In this document: positions 34,801 through 46,079 of the stretch, piece by piece | Layout: each line of letters opens with the position of its first letter | Numbering within the stretch: position 1 is the first letter of the stretch | DNA from: Posidonia oceanica | Lineage: Eukaryota > Streptophyta > Magnoliopsida > Alismatales > Posidoniaceae | Assembly (NCBI GenBank): GCA_037176725.1 | Contig: JAZBRS010000054.1 | Location: 10,868,001-10,932,000, forward strand | Length of the DNA: 64,000 nucleotides | Reading direction: 5' to 3' | Notes under the pieces: model-generated | Told to the model about the DNA's origin: nothing | The model's database searches: none | The model's input: only the letters and a program-made list of their open reading frames with translations | Position numbers and translations under genes: made by a program

Positions 34801-34985
34801 TTCATTGAGTTCACTCGAACCTATATCGTTCTCATAGTGGGAGAAATTTGGGATTACAATCTGGAGTAGTGACCTATCTAATTTATTATTTTCTACATAT
34901 ACTTCTCTCTCCGTTAAGTATCTGTTATCTTGTTCTTTTCTTCTTAATGACGTAAATTGCTCCAAGTAAATATTTGTACATTCAC

Positions 34986-35473
34986 TTAGAGGTGTAAATT
35001 GAGCGAATACATAGCAAATCTGCCAATATCTGAATCTGAATTTAAAATTTTCCATTCGCATCCAAATTTTTATTTGTATCCAAACGAATGTTAATTTTAA
35101 CACCTGTATACGTATCCATCGGATGCATCCGAATAAATTTGATAGAAAAATCTACATGCAAATAAATCCGTATCAACATCCATTAGACATCCAATATCAG
35201 ATATCTAAAATATTCAAAATATGGTTAAATGTAAACAAAAAATAATAAACCTTTAAGATATTTTCAGGTTATATGTGAAACTTGAATAAAAAATATAAAA
35301 TTAAAACTAACATATATGTAAAGATAATTGATTGCTTATACATTAGATAGATTCAGATTCCAATGTGAATATTTTTACGAATACAGATTTTTTTCGAATC
35401 AGATGTAAAATTCCAAGAATTCGCATGCAAATTCGGAACGAATTTTCAAATTTCAGATATCCACTAACACCCT
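34986..35473. mobile_element. Mutator-type MITE, 488 bp
   Basis: AT-rich inverted ends (left ttagaggtgtaaattgag; right inverse agggtgttagtgg) enclose gaatctgaat/attcgcat words like those at 1849-3478. The 9-bp flanks tacattcac (34977-34985) and tacattcaa (35474-35482) match at 8 of 9, as for Mutator-like insertions. There is no coding capacity. It belongs to the same broad family as the larger element at the start of the window. Confidence 0.65.
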
Positions 35474-35482
35474 TACATTCAA

Positions 35483-36096
35483 TCATACCAATAACATTTA
35501 TGACGAGTTAACTCTAAATCAGCAAAACATCAATTGAAAGTTGGAGAATCCCTATATCATGTGAACTATTCTGGATTGTTGATAATTCAAAGACGTCATT
35601 GGGTTAACCTGAAATCCCAATCTTCTAGGGATTAACACCATAATCCCGTATAAAAATGGCAAGCACATATAGGAAAAACTAGAGCTCCTTTAATCCAGAG
35701 CCAAGATAAGCATGAACTGTTTGCAGATAAGAAAAAAGTAACTACCTAGATTGTTATGAAAGTTCAGAGGAGAAACGTGGCACATGTAGTAGGAGAGTTT
35801 GGAGGAACAAGAAATCAATTTGAAGAACACAAAATCCTCGTAGAACTGCTGATTTATATACCCTTACGTCCTTACCTTTATAAAGAAAAATGATAACAGC
35901 ATTATCCACAGATAACTGAAGATACGTACACCTTTATCAACTCGTCAAGGGCCATATCTGTTATTAAAGTTGACAGTTACAGGTGAACGGAATTATTTGA
36001 ATGACATTCTGAACAAATCATTGCAAGATCAACTCTTATAATATCACTCTTGACTAAGAGATGATGGCAGGGACACCTTTTCTCAGTCTTCGATGA
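35483..36096. other. Intergenic or 3' flank of the leftward gene
   Basis: No gene is visible. It lies 3' of the minus-strand terminal exon at 36097 and may include its 3' UTR. Confidence 0.4.
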
Positions 36097-37057
36097 TCAA
36101 ATTCTCTGTTCAACATATGAGCCAGACAGGCCGGAGGTGCCAATAACATTTATCTGCAATACAAAATCATATGCAAATCAAGACATCATGGCTAGAACAA
36201 CATAATCTAATGATGGAAACATATAATATATAAGAATACTTGATGAGGTTTTTCGGTTTTTCATCTTGCAGATATGTAATTTGGAAATGTTTGTAGATTC
36301 CCATCTATGGTCGATTGCTTATATTTGGAGTCAAGTTGCAGGAAGAAATACTAAAAGAAAGTTTATCAAGCAAGAGAGATTAAATAAAAAATAGTTCATT
36401 CAAGGCAGTTCAAACCCTCTCGATCTTGAGTAGAAACAAAATAGGAACAAACGATTCACAATTTCAAGCTGATCGCAATTTGCATTTAAAAGTGGCTTCT
36501 TAGGCATTTCTCGGCATATAATTGTTATGAATGTAGACCTTCAACACTTAAAATATCCAAGAACAGTTGCAGAAGAAACACCCCAAAAGTTTAAGCATAA
36601 AGCCATTGATGCATGACAAACAGACTTCTGAGTTTGCAAATTACTTAACATCTATGTTCAAACAAATGATGAAATGAACGACGATAATTATGATGAAATA
36701 ATTTATTAATAAAAAAACTAAACCCATATTAAACAAAACGAATAGATCTTTTTTATCAGTAGAACAAATAAATTCTGCAGACAAGTAAAATGTTGATCTA
36801 ACATGTCAGTTAGTTGTCATGAGAAGCTACCTACCTCGCCCCATTCAGAACCAAGGCCACTGATCCTCTGCTTAAAGTGAATTAATCTAGTTCCCAACTC
36901 TGCTTCAACTTTCTTACGCAAATAAGTTTTCAAAAAAAAAAAAAAAAATCTTACGCAAATAAGTTTCCTCAAAGCTAAATGAATTCATATATGCTATGTA
37001 GCGATTATATGCAACTGTGATAGCATTCACCAACTCCTCAGGCAGCTCAGTCACATT
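36097..37057 (-). pseudogene. Last two exons of a conserved plant gene, disrupted
   Basis: Exon n (37057 down to 36835) has an acceptor ..cttttag before it and a donor GAG|gtaggt after it. It reads NVTELPEELVNAITVAYNRY, then IAYMNSFSFEETYLRK, then KVEAELGTRLIHFKQRI and SGLGSEWGE. The last exon (36153 down to 36097, after tattgcag) reads INVIGTSGLSGSYVEQRI and stops at TGA 36097-36099. Splice sites, phase and codon use look genuine. I do not recognise the family with confidence. Exon n contains a 37-bp insertion (36930-36966) that shifts the frame. Just upstream the gene runs into the LINE, so its 5' exons are displaced or lost. Confidence 0.65.
36912..36966 (+). mobile_element. Poly(A)-only retro-insertion with 18-bp target duplication
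   Basis: The 18-bp word tcttacgcaaataagttt occurs at 36912-36929 and again at 36949-36966. Between them are only tc and 17 A residues. This is the expected product of LINE-type target-primed reverse transcription when the element is truncated to its tail. The insertion adds 37 bp to a coding exon, causing a frameshift and a stop (minus strand: AAG ATT TTT.. TGA). Confidence 0.8.
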
Positions 37058-37172
37058 CTAAAAGAAAGACCATATTGGGTCAAGAATATGGTTAGGGAAA
37101 AATCTACAACGTATTCCTTGTTTTACACTTTCTATGTAGTGATTATATGCAACTGTGAAAGCATTCACCAAC
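36994..37172. repeat. ~42-bp exon segment duplicated 138 bp away
   Basis: ctatgtagcgattatatgca..gcattcaccaact inside exon n (36994-37034) recurs with two changes at 37132-37172, in the intron just before the LINE. The origin is unclear: partial duplication, or filler at the LINE 5' junction. Confidence 0.7.
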
Positions 37173-37529
37173 TTTGTCCTACAGTGATAGCAAATGGGTT
37201 CCTTGTTTTATTATTGTCTTCTGGACACTGTAGAAGCGATTCTTTAAATTACTCATCTGATAGTTCTTCTTCTTCATTGCCTTCATCTCCTGTTACTAGC
37301 ACTTCTACTGATAAAGATGATCTAGCTAATAGTATTTTAACATGAAACTCTTATACTGAATTCATTAAATATTGTGTTAAGATTGGTATATTGTTTGATA
37401 CTTATAATGAGGCTAAGAATTTTCTGAACTCTATTCTTTCTCAAGAGTCACTGCCTTCAATTAATCTTGATGGTAATACTGATTGTGTGGAGCACTTAGA
37501 GGCTCTACGTTTATAACTCAGACATTTAA

Positions 37530-38310
37530 ATGATTATTTTGTCCTGGAATGTAAGGAGTCAAGGTAGTAGTTGTAAACGTAAAGAGATAAGGAATATTGT
37601 CCGTAGGTATAAATGTGATGTTTTAATTTTTTATGAAACTAAACTTGATACCCTCTTCCAACCTCTCCTTTGTGCCATTGGTGGGCGAAGGTTAAACTAC
37701 TGGGATTTTTTGCCCTCCCAAAGGGACTTCTAGTGGCATCTTAATTGGTTAGGGTGCAACTCTTTTCACAAAACTAGATATATCTTTAGGGAATTTCTCC
37801 CTTTCCTTGAAATTCAGAAATCATATAGATGATTTTGAGTGGTGGCTCACTAGCGTATATGGATCTTGTTTCTTTACGCTCAAATTAGATTTTCTTGATG
37901 AGCTACGTCACCTTCAGACTACCATGGGTAGCAATTGGGTGATTGGAGGAGATTTTAATGTCACTAGATTTACACATGAACACTCTAATAGATTGTCACT
38001 CACTCCTATCATAACAAATTTCAATAATTTTATTGCTTCTGCCAGTCTCATTGACTTATCCTCCAACAATTGTTTATATACTTGGTCTAATTTCTAGGAA
38101 AATGCTATAATGGTTAAACTTGATAGATTCCTGATATCTTCTAATTGGGAGTCACATTTTCCTAGAACCATTTGCACAGACAAAGTCCGGATAATTTCAA
38201 ATCACATACCGATTTGCCTTGACACTGTTCCACCTGGTTGGGGACCTTTCCCCTTTAAATTCTATAGATCATGGCTACTCTATGAAGGCTTTGATAGCCT
38301 TGTTTAGAAC
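37530..38310 (+). pseudogene. LINE endonuclease domain, broken
   Basis: MIILSWNVRSQGSSCKRKEI opens the exonuclease/endonuclease/phosphatase fold. Next come CDVLIFYETKLD (usual E-T-K), WWLTSVYGS, WVIGGDFNVTRF (metal-binding DFN) and LDRFLIS, with ISNHIPICLD in place of the usual SDH. A frame change between 37735 and 37807 and stops at 38095 and 38305 disable it. In LINEs this domain nicks the target DNA to prime reverse transcription. Confidence 0.9.
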
Positions 38311-38559
38311 TGTGTATCCAGCTTTTCCTCTAATGCTAGCCAAATTGCAAGGTTTTCTCATAAGCTAAAAGCTGTTAAACTAGCAATTAAAACCTGGATT
38401 CCTTCAAGAAGGACTGACCATCGTGCCAAACTACTTGAAATTGAAACATCGATTCATGATTTGAATATTCAGGTTGAGTTAGTTCCTATCACCATAGAGG
38501 CATGGCACAGGAAACAAGAACTTAGAATAGAACATTTCAATATTCTACTTAAACAATAG

Positions 38560-40975
38560 ATTTATTGGAGGCAACATTCTAGAATCCAATGGTTGAAGGA
38601 AGGATATCTCAATACTTCTTTTTTCCATAAAATGGTAAATTGTAGGAGAAGGATAAATACAATTTCATCACTGCCTATCAATGATGTCTGTATTGACTCC
38701 CTGCTAATAATAAGTAAGGCTATTGAGCAGTATTTCTTCTCCCTATTTAATAAGCCCTCTTGTCCTACTCTTTCTTTCAATTGGGATCTTTGATTGACGG
38801 AGAAAATTTCTCACCCTTCATATCTTGAAGGCCAATTTTCAAATGAGGAAATCAAGAGAAGTGTTTTCTCTCTGCTTGATGAAACATCTTCAGGTCCTGA
38901 TGGTTTTTCTCTACGTTTTTACCATCACTTTTGGGATGACATTAAGAGGAACATATGTGATATGTTTGAGTATTTTCACCAATCAAATGATGTCAACACT
39001 CTACAGAGTATCAACCAGACTTTTATCACCCTAATTCCTAAGAAATCAAATGCTGAAAAAGTTCAAGACTATCGCCTTAGTAGTCTTCTTAATAGAAGTT
39101 ATAAGATCATTTTCAAATGCCTAGGGAATTTTCCCTATCCTTAACTCCTTATTGGATGATACCCAATGTGCTTTCCTTCCTAGGCGCAACATTAGTGATT
39201 GTTTTCTGATAGTTCAAGAGACACTCCATTTAATGCATACTTCTCAAGTTCCTGGAATTATGCTCAAATTAGACTTTGAGAAGGCATTTGATAACGTTAA
39301 TTGAGACTTTATCATTAACACACTTAGAGAGCTAGGATGTAGAGATAAATGAATAAATTGGATAGGGATGTGTATTAACACAACAAAATTCTCTATATTA
39401 GTTAATGGTTTCCCTAAAGGCTTCTTTGGAGTCTTAAATGGTCTTAGACAAGGGGACCCACTATCTCCACTTCTGTTTATAGTAGCCACTTACATTCTTA
39501 ATAGAATGCTAGCACTGGGGAAAGAAAATAATTTTATCAAAGGAATTTAATACCCTCATGCAGGACCTGATGTGGTAAATATCCAATATGCTGATGACAC
39601 ACTCTTATTTCTATCCCCTGCTGACTGTGTCATAAATCTCAAAAGAATTCTTTGTTGTTTTCACACCTACTCTGGTCTAAAAATAAATTTCAGTAAGTCC
39701 TCACTCATAGGAATTGGTGTTCCAAATTTCTTAATCAATAGATTCTGTAATATTTTGGGTTGTAATTCTAAGTCCTTTCCAATCACATATTTGGGTCTGC
39801 CTCTTCATTACAAAAAGACATCCTATAGCGATTGGTCACCTGTATTGGATAAACTCATGGCCAAATTAGACACATGGAAGGCCAAATATTTATCAATTGG
39901 AAGTAGACTCACTTCAATCAACTCTGTTCTATCTACTATACCCACCTACTATTTATCAGTCCTTCATCTTCCAATGAAGGTTGAGTTGGAAATTGACCGA
40001 ATTCGTCGTCGTTTTCTTTGGAAATCTACCTCAACTTCCACTAGAGGCTACTATTTGGCCAAATGGCAAAACATTTGTCGAAACAAGGAGCAAGACGGGT
40101 TAAGTATAATCAATATTAGAAATTTTAACACTGCATTGAAATGTAAGTTGCTTTGGCAATTACTTGCAAATAACATGTACCTCAAATGGCTTGAGCTTGT
40201 CAAAAGTAGATATTTATCTCATAATCACATTGGTGCCCTTTTAAATGTGGCCTCCAATAGGGCCTCACTCCTTTTGCAGGAATTAAGGACTTGTTTTCCT
40301 ATTGTTAATATCCTTTCTTCATTCACAATGAACAATGGGAAAAAAACAATTTTTTGAGAAAATAAATGGACAAACAACATTGCTTTGAAGTATGCTTTAC
40401 CTGATTTATACTACATCTCTACAAATAAGAAATGCACTATTGAAAAGATGCTTATGAAATACAGTGCCAACCATTTAGCCATATTTAATAATAATAATAT
40501 TCAATTCTAATCAGATTTCATCCAATTGCACCAATTCATAAACATTATGGAGTCCCTTACTTTATCTAGTGAGGAGGATAACCTGCAATGGACTCTTACT
40601 TCCAAAAATATATTTTCTATTAAAAGTTGCTATAGTTTCTTAAATGATGGTGGACTTAGGTCTCAGTTCAAAACTAATATTTGGAAATGTTCAGCACCAC
40701 TAAAAATTAAAGTTTTTGCTTAGCTTGTTACTCATGATAACATTCTTTCTAGAGCCAATTTACTTAGAAAATGATGGATTGGTTCACCTCATTGTGTCTT
40801 TTGTGGATATGATATGGAAACTACTTCCTATATTTTCTTACATTGTTTGGTGTCTTTGGCAGTTTGGGGCTTTTTTCTGAACAATACTAACTGCTTGAAC
40901 ACCATCCGAATTTGTGATATTTTTTCCATGTTCAGTTTAGTTAAATTTAATTTAAGTTTGAAAGGATGGAACATG
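38560..40975 (+). pseudogene. LINE reverse transcriptase and zf-RVT, broken
   Basis: The reverse transcriptase motifs in order are SSGPDGFSLRFYHHFW, INQTFITLIPKK, LKLDFEKAFDNVN, GLRQGDPLSPLLFIVA and the catalytic IQYADDTLLFLS (39585). Then come ITYLGLPLHYK and the zinc-binding C-terminal region WKCSAPLKIKVFA, PHCVFCGYDMETTSYIFLHC and WGFFLNNTNC. Frameshifts occur near 39145-39360, and several stops are present. The C-terminal reading resumes after CACTA-2 at 46428. Confidence 0.93.
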
Positions 40976-40989
40976 CACTGCTAGAAATT

Positions 40990-41150
40990 TTACATTTTAC
41001 GAGGACAATTAGCGAGGAAATTGCGAGGAGATGTCCTCACAAAACTTTAATGAGAAAATTAGCGAGGACATAGCGAGGATATGTCCTCATTATACTACAA
41101 TGAGGACTTAGTGAGGAAATGTCTTCTCAATTTCCTCGTCAAATATCCTA
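40990..41150. repeat. CACTA-2 left subterminal array
   Basis: About seven copies of (t)agcgagga(c/a)at..and atgtcctca words lie in both orientations directly inside the left end. They are likely transposase-binding sites by analogy with other CACTA elements. Confidence 0.85.
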
Positions 41151-41165
41151 GAAATTTCCACGAAT

Positions 41166-41560
41166 GCGCTCATTTTCCCTCTTTTCCTCTGCTTTCCCAC
41201 TCGTCCCCAGATCCCCACGACCTCCTCCCTGAACTAAAACCCTTCCTCTTTTATTCCTCCTCCTCCTTCTCCTTCTCCCTTGGCCTCGACCTCGACGAGG
41301 ACCCAGTCCCAGACCCCAGAGGCTCCCACCCCATTCCAGCAACGGACGTAGTGGAGCGAGGGAAAGAAAAATAGGTAGTAGTCGAGAAGGAGGATGAGGA
41401 TGTGGATTTTAGCCCTTCTCCCCACCTACCCATGCCTGTGCTCAAGCGGCTCAACAGGGGGCTCCGTGATCAAGGTGCGGCTGCGCCTTCCACGAGTGGA
41501 AGTTTGGGTTTCAACTGCTTCGACGATGACATCGAGGAGTTCTCCTCGCAGGAATGGGGT
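41166..41560 (+). pseudogene. Unidentified captured first-exon fragment in CACTA-2
   Basis: A GC-rich frame, open except for TAG at 41372-41374, reads DPHDLLPELKPFLFYSSSSF, LGLDLDEDPVPDPRG, VVVEKEDEDVDFSPSP, MPVLKRLNRGLRDQG and GFNCFDDDIEEFSSQEW, then a donor-like gGGTTTGTGG. It is acidic and Ser/Pro-rich. It could be the 5' exon of the SGT-type gene that follows or come from another locus. I do not recognise it. Base composition differs sharply from the subterminal array beside it. Confidence 0.45.
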
Positions 41561-42245
41561 TTGTGGGTTTTTTTTTCTTCTTTTATCAATCCTTTTTTTT
41601 TTAAAGAAGAAGAAGAAGGAAATCTAATCTTGTGTCTGCATTGTTCGATTAGCATACTTTCCTGGATAAAAGATGCGTTTTTTTTCGGAATCTGGTGCTG
41701 TTTTTGTTCTTGCTTCGGGGAATATTTAGAAAAAAAAATCAAATCTATGTGGGTTCATACTGTGCAAGAACGGGTGCAATTTCTGTTGGTTAATGATTTT
41801 TGAGATGATTTGGACTTTGCTCTAATACAATGAAATCCTTAAGATTTAAAACTTGGTGCGTTGCACGTTTGATTGCAATTTGATTGATTAAACTCCCTAG
41901 TTAATCTTCTTTACTTTGATTAAACTCTCTTTTCGAGATCCCTAAACGCATTATCTGGTTTATTTTCTTGTGTTTCCCAGTATTTGTTTCCTAGTGTCCT
42001 GATTGTTTTTCTTCCTTGTTGCAGGGAATTGTTGATTTTTCCATGTTCAAATAATAAATATCATCATGGGTTGGCTAAAAAAGATTTTCACAAAAAAAAA
42101 TGCTTTAAAAAAATTTTATGTTACAGATGTTTCTATGGGTGATGTGCTATGGAACAGATGTTTCTTTCAAGTGCTAGAATAATGAAGGTGTTTCTGTTAA
42201 CATGGATACAAATTTATGTTAACCTTCATTGCAACTTCTTATCAG

Positions 42246-44140
42246 GCAATCGGAACATGCAATCAAAATTATACCCTGAAGCTATTGATCTATATACTTG
42301 TGCCATTGCGCTCTCTGATAAGAATGCTATTTACTATTGTAACAGGTGAGGATTGTCTTTTCTAGTTGAGGTAACCACCTTTGTCCACTTTTGGCAGTAT
42401 TGACTTAACTTGCAGGTTAATAAACTCTTGTGCTCTGGCTTTTTGTGGATCTGAGGATGGATGTCATGTCTTAATATCTAGTGTATTATTAGATGATTAA
42501 AGAACTTATTTCCGATTAAGGTTGTGTTTGGTAATGATTATGGTACTCAGCTTCTAGTAGGAATCTTTTTTTAGTCCTACTTATTCCCTAACGAGAAAAA
42601 AAGACAGTGTAACCATAGACGCTATTACAGTTTGCGTCTATCAGAATCATTACCAAACACCTAAGTAAAGAATAAAGAACTTGTTTGCCTTCTCCTAACT
42701 CTAGATGTAATGGGATTTTTTTTTTTTTTTGAGTAAAAGGTGGGATGCCACCAGAACTTTTATTGAGAAAACATCCGTAAGTTTAACAAGCTCAAATAGG
42801 TTAGGAAAAGAAAAAAAGAGGAGGAAGATATCTAGCATGCCACCATCCACGACTTGACAATACTCTAGGATATTTGCATTTTCTTTTTATTACAGATGGC
42901 CAAAAGGATGATGTGCGTGTGCTTTACTATTCTCTTTCCAACTTTGTTTCCAATATATTACCACCTGAAGATTGAATTTTAACTTTGACACCCAAATATG
43001 TCCAAAACTTGAGATTGTACCAGATACTCTTGTTAAACCCTAAATTTGTTTCTCTTGCTTGAAGTCAAATTATATATTTATGCTTGTTTATGGATCTTAT
43101 GCTTTAGCACTTTTCTTAATCTCCTACATAAAATCTGTATTCTCCTTTTGTTTGAGCTCTTTTTATATCTGGTGTTGTTTTGCATGTGGTATCTTGCCCT
43201 GCGAGATTCCTGATGTTGTCGCAATAAACTTTATTAGCAACATTAGGCTTTATGGAAGTTGGTTATATTGAATGCTCTTCATTAATATCTGTTGTGGCTA
43301 ATGAAGAAAAAGAAAAATAAATTATTGGTATTAATATTAACAGGCTATTTTTTTCTTGTTTTCTTTGTTGGAATAAAGTAGCACTTATGAGCGTGTGTGA
43401 TTTCAAGGCTGCTGCTTACACCCAAATCTCTAAATATGATGAAGCAATCATGGATTGCAGGAAGTCCATTGAAATTGACCCAAATTATGCCAAGGCTTAT
43501 AGTCGACATGGACTAGTTTTTTATGCACTAGGGAAATACAAGGAAGCTGTGGTACTTTTCTTAAAAGATAGCATTGTAATGAACTTGATATTCCTTGCCA
43601 TAAATGAATACTCTAAACTGATACTTATATGGTTATACTTTATGTCTAGAATTTGAAACTTCTGAACCTGTCAATGATAGAATTTTCCTCAGGATGATTG
43701 AAGCTATTTGTATTTTTGATTGTTTGCCATCATCGGTTGATGGCATCCTACCAACGTATAACAAAGATCTTTTAATTTATCTCAATTTGATAACCAAAAA
43801 TCTGAAATATATCGTAATATAAGTAAAACAGATTTCATGACTCAAATGTTTAGAACTTTAGTAAATCTTACTTGGATTCACTTTCATGCGTACAGCTTTG
43901 CAGCTGGATCCCAATAATGATTCTGTTCGAGAAAATATTCGGGTATATTCTCCTTATTTTCCTGAAGTTCTGCTTCAGCTAAATGTTTCCCTCATTGAAT
44001 GTGATACATACATTGTTTCTTTTCTTTGCCAGGTGTATATATGAATCTTTTCTTCGTTGCAGTAATATCTATGTTTTGAATCTTAGGTAGCTCAGCAAAA
44101 ATGGAGAGAAGAACAACACCATGCAGAAACTGATCATCAG
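42246..44140 (+). pseudogene. Captured SGT/SGTA-type TPR co-chaperone fragment (4 exons)
   Basis: Exons read in order. 42246-42345: GNRNMQSKLYPEAIDLY, then DKNAIYYCNR, donor gtgagg. 43407-43551: AAAYTQISKYDEAIMDC, SIEIDPNYAKAYSRHGL, then YALGKYKEAV, donor gtactt. 43896-43942: ALQLDPNNDSVRENIR. 44087-44140: VAQQKWREEQHHAETDHQ. These are three TPR motifs and the start of the linker of small glutamine-rich TPR proteins, which bind Hsp70/Hsp90 tails and hand over tail-anchored proteins. The N-terminal dimerisation and C-terminal Gln-rich parts are absent. The acceptor of the second exon appears mutated: the phase requires GGCTGC to follow AG, but the sequence is ttcaa. It is probably non-functional, though it could be transcribed. 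Confidence 0.85.
42520..42661. mobile_element. Tourist-like MITE in the captured intron
   Basis: GGTTGTGTTTGGTAATGATT at the left and AATCATTACCAAACACC at the right are inverted. A TAA duplication flanks them (42517-42519 and 42662-42664). It is 142 bp and non-coding. It sits in the first captured intron of the SGT-type gene. Confidence 0.85.
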
Positions 44141-44508
44141 GTAGCTTCAATTTCCAGGCATTTAGCGTAAAGTAATTGCAAGGTTGCATTTTAATAAATT
44201 ATTGTGAACCCAGTGCGGTTCTGAATGTCCTGCAATTATATAATAGATTAACTACCGAGCGAGTTACTGTCTTGGAAGTATTTTGACATCTACCATTTAA
44301 ATTTATTCCTAACTTTTCAGAGTGCTTGACCATGCAGTTTTATAGTCATACATTTAAAGGACCATGCAGATTTATAATAAGCATATGACATCTTCAAGCA
44401 ATGATTTTGATATATGGATGCCATGTTTACCTAAAAGTGATAACAAATTATCACGTAAAGAAAATGAAAGTTTGGAGATGTTTATTACTCAATGATGAAC
44501 TAACAAGT

Positions 44509-44862
44509 CTATTCATATATCAAATATTTTGAGCTGTTAATGTGGTGTGCTGAGGATGAAATCAGTGCTTCTGCTATTTCCTGCCATCTGGGCACCTCTC
44601 TTCCTACCTTCTCAGTCTTCTTCCTTGTTTGAAGAATGTATGTTTGTCTCTTGTCTACGCTCTTTTTTCTTCTTCTTCTTTTTTGGTGATCTTTCCTAGC
44701 CAGAGTTCTGAATGCTGTAATGCTGTTGTTCTTGATGTGTTGATCTGAGCAAACTTGGTCTTTTCTTTGAATTTGTACTTTGGTTATGGAGGACTTGTAG
44801 ATTTGGCTATTTGTGTTCATAATTTTCTCAGATGTGTAGGAAAAAAACAGAGTTTTTTTCAT
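44509..44862 (-). CDS. Unidentified basic ORF between the captured genes
   Basis: A 117-residue minus-strand frame. Its middle is strongly basic (KDHQKRRRRKKSVDKRQ) and its end reads VGREVPRWQEIAEALISSSA. It lies in what should be intron or filler between the TPR and LRR exons, antisense to both. It may be a third captured fragment or chance. No domain is recognised and no splice evidence was found. Confidence 0.2.
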   Translation of the reverse strand: MKKTLFFSYTSEKIMNTNSQIYKSSITKVQIQRKDQVCSDQHIKNNSITAFRTLARKDHQKRRRRKKSVDKRQTYILQTRKKTEKVGREVPRWQEIAEALISSSAHHINSSKYLIYE

Positions 44863-44903
44863 GCTCTTTCAATTTACTGAGATGGTTTGTGTGACATAAT
44901 TTC

Positions 44904-45900
44904 CCCCGGAGATTGGAGACCTGACAAGCATTTCAAAAATGTATGTGCATAATTTCTTAGCCGATAAAAGTGTTTCCCTTCCCCCTTTTTCCCTTTTTTT
45001 TTGTAATACTTGGCACACTCACTCTATTCATCTTTCGTCCAGTAATTTTCACTCCAATGGACTGACTGGTTGACTGCCACCTGAACTTGAAAATTTGAAG
45101 AGCCTCGTGGAGCTCAGGTTAGATAGGAATAGTCTTGGAGGATCCATCCCAGGAAGTGGTAGCTCAAGTTCAAATAACATTAACATGTATGTCGAAATGT
45201 TTTTGGTGTTTTTTTTTCCCCTATTATCTACCCAATTGGCTGCATTCTATGTATTAAGTGTCTTAGTTTATCAACATCTTGATTCTTGAATTCCAATTCT
45301 CCAGATTTTCATCTGAAAATAGATAACACACATTAAAGAAAGAGACCATTTGAGACACCAAAGCTGATAAGTTTTTTTTTTAAATACAAGAATAGAAGTA
45401 AAAACACAGTTTCTTTTTCTTACCATTGAATAAATACATATAATTTGATATACACTAGTACTTAAGATGGTACAAATTGTTAACAATTTTCTGTTGCATT
45501 CTCATGTTGTAGTTTCAATATTTATATTTGCTGCAATAGATATTTATTATGTTATTGAATGTCTCAGAAACTTCACTTTTTTGGCATTTGTGTTGGGTTG
45601 TTGATTACTTAGTTTTCTTTCTAATCTATTACAGCACAATTGGTTTTCCCTACCTTGCTATGAAAAAATGGTTTATTATTTTAGGATTGGAGAAAGAGCC
45701 CCAGATGCAGATATGCATATAGCACAGTGGGAAGTATTCTAGTAGATGTGAACATATTATAAGAACATTACTACAATTGCTTTTCTTGTTGTCCCAGATC
45801 AAGTTCACACAAAAACATTGGCTTATGCTCACTGGAGAAATTAGACATTGAAGATTTGTCATATAACTTTTTCACTGGGAAGATTCCTACTTGTCTTGGC
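44904..45900 (+). pseudogene. Captured LRR receptor-like kinase fragment (3 exons)
   Basis: Pieces in order are PPEIGDLTSISKM (about 44905-44941), then NFHSNGLTG, a TGA at 45071-45073, LPPELENLKSLVELRLDRNS and LGGSIPGSGSSSSNN (45043-45190), then GLCSLEKLDIEDLSYNFFTG and KIPTCLG (45798-45900). This matches the LRR part of Arabidopsis At1g63430/At5g41180-type receptor-like kinases. In those, PELGNLKSLVELRLDRN and SYNFFVGSIPKCL are conserved. Only ectodomain repeats are present; the signal peptide, transmembrane segment and kinase are absent. The in-frame stop makes a functional product unlikely. It has the same orientation as the TPR fragment. Confidence 0.8.
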
Positions 45901-46079
45901 TAAGTAAAAGCACATGGTTACTACAGAATAATATGCATTTGTTGTCAATATTATTTCAAACTTTATGTTGTATTTGCTTATGTATCCAAGTTATTCATGC
46001 TATATTTTGGAGCAGTTATGATTAATACCTATATTTTTATTTATTTTTTTAATTTTTATTTTTTTAATTTTTTTTTATA

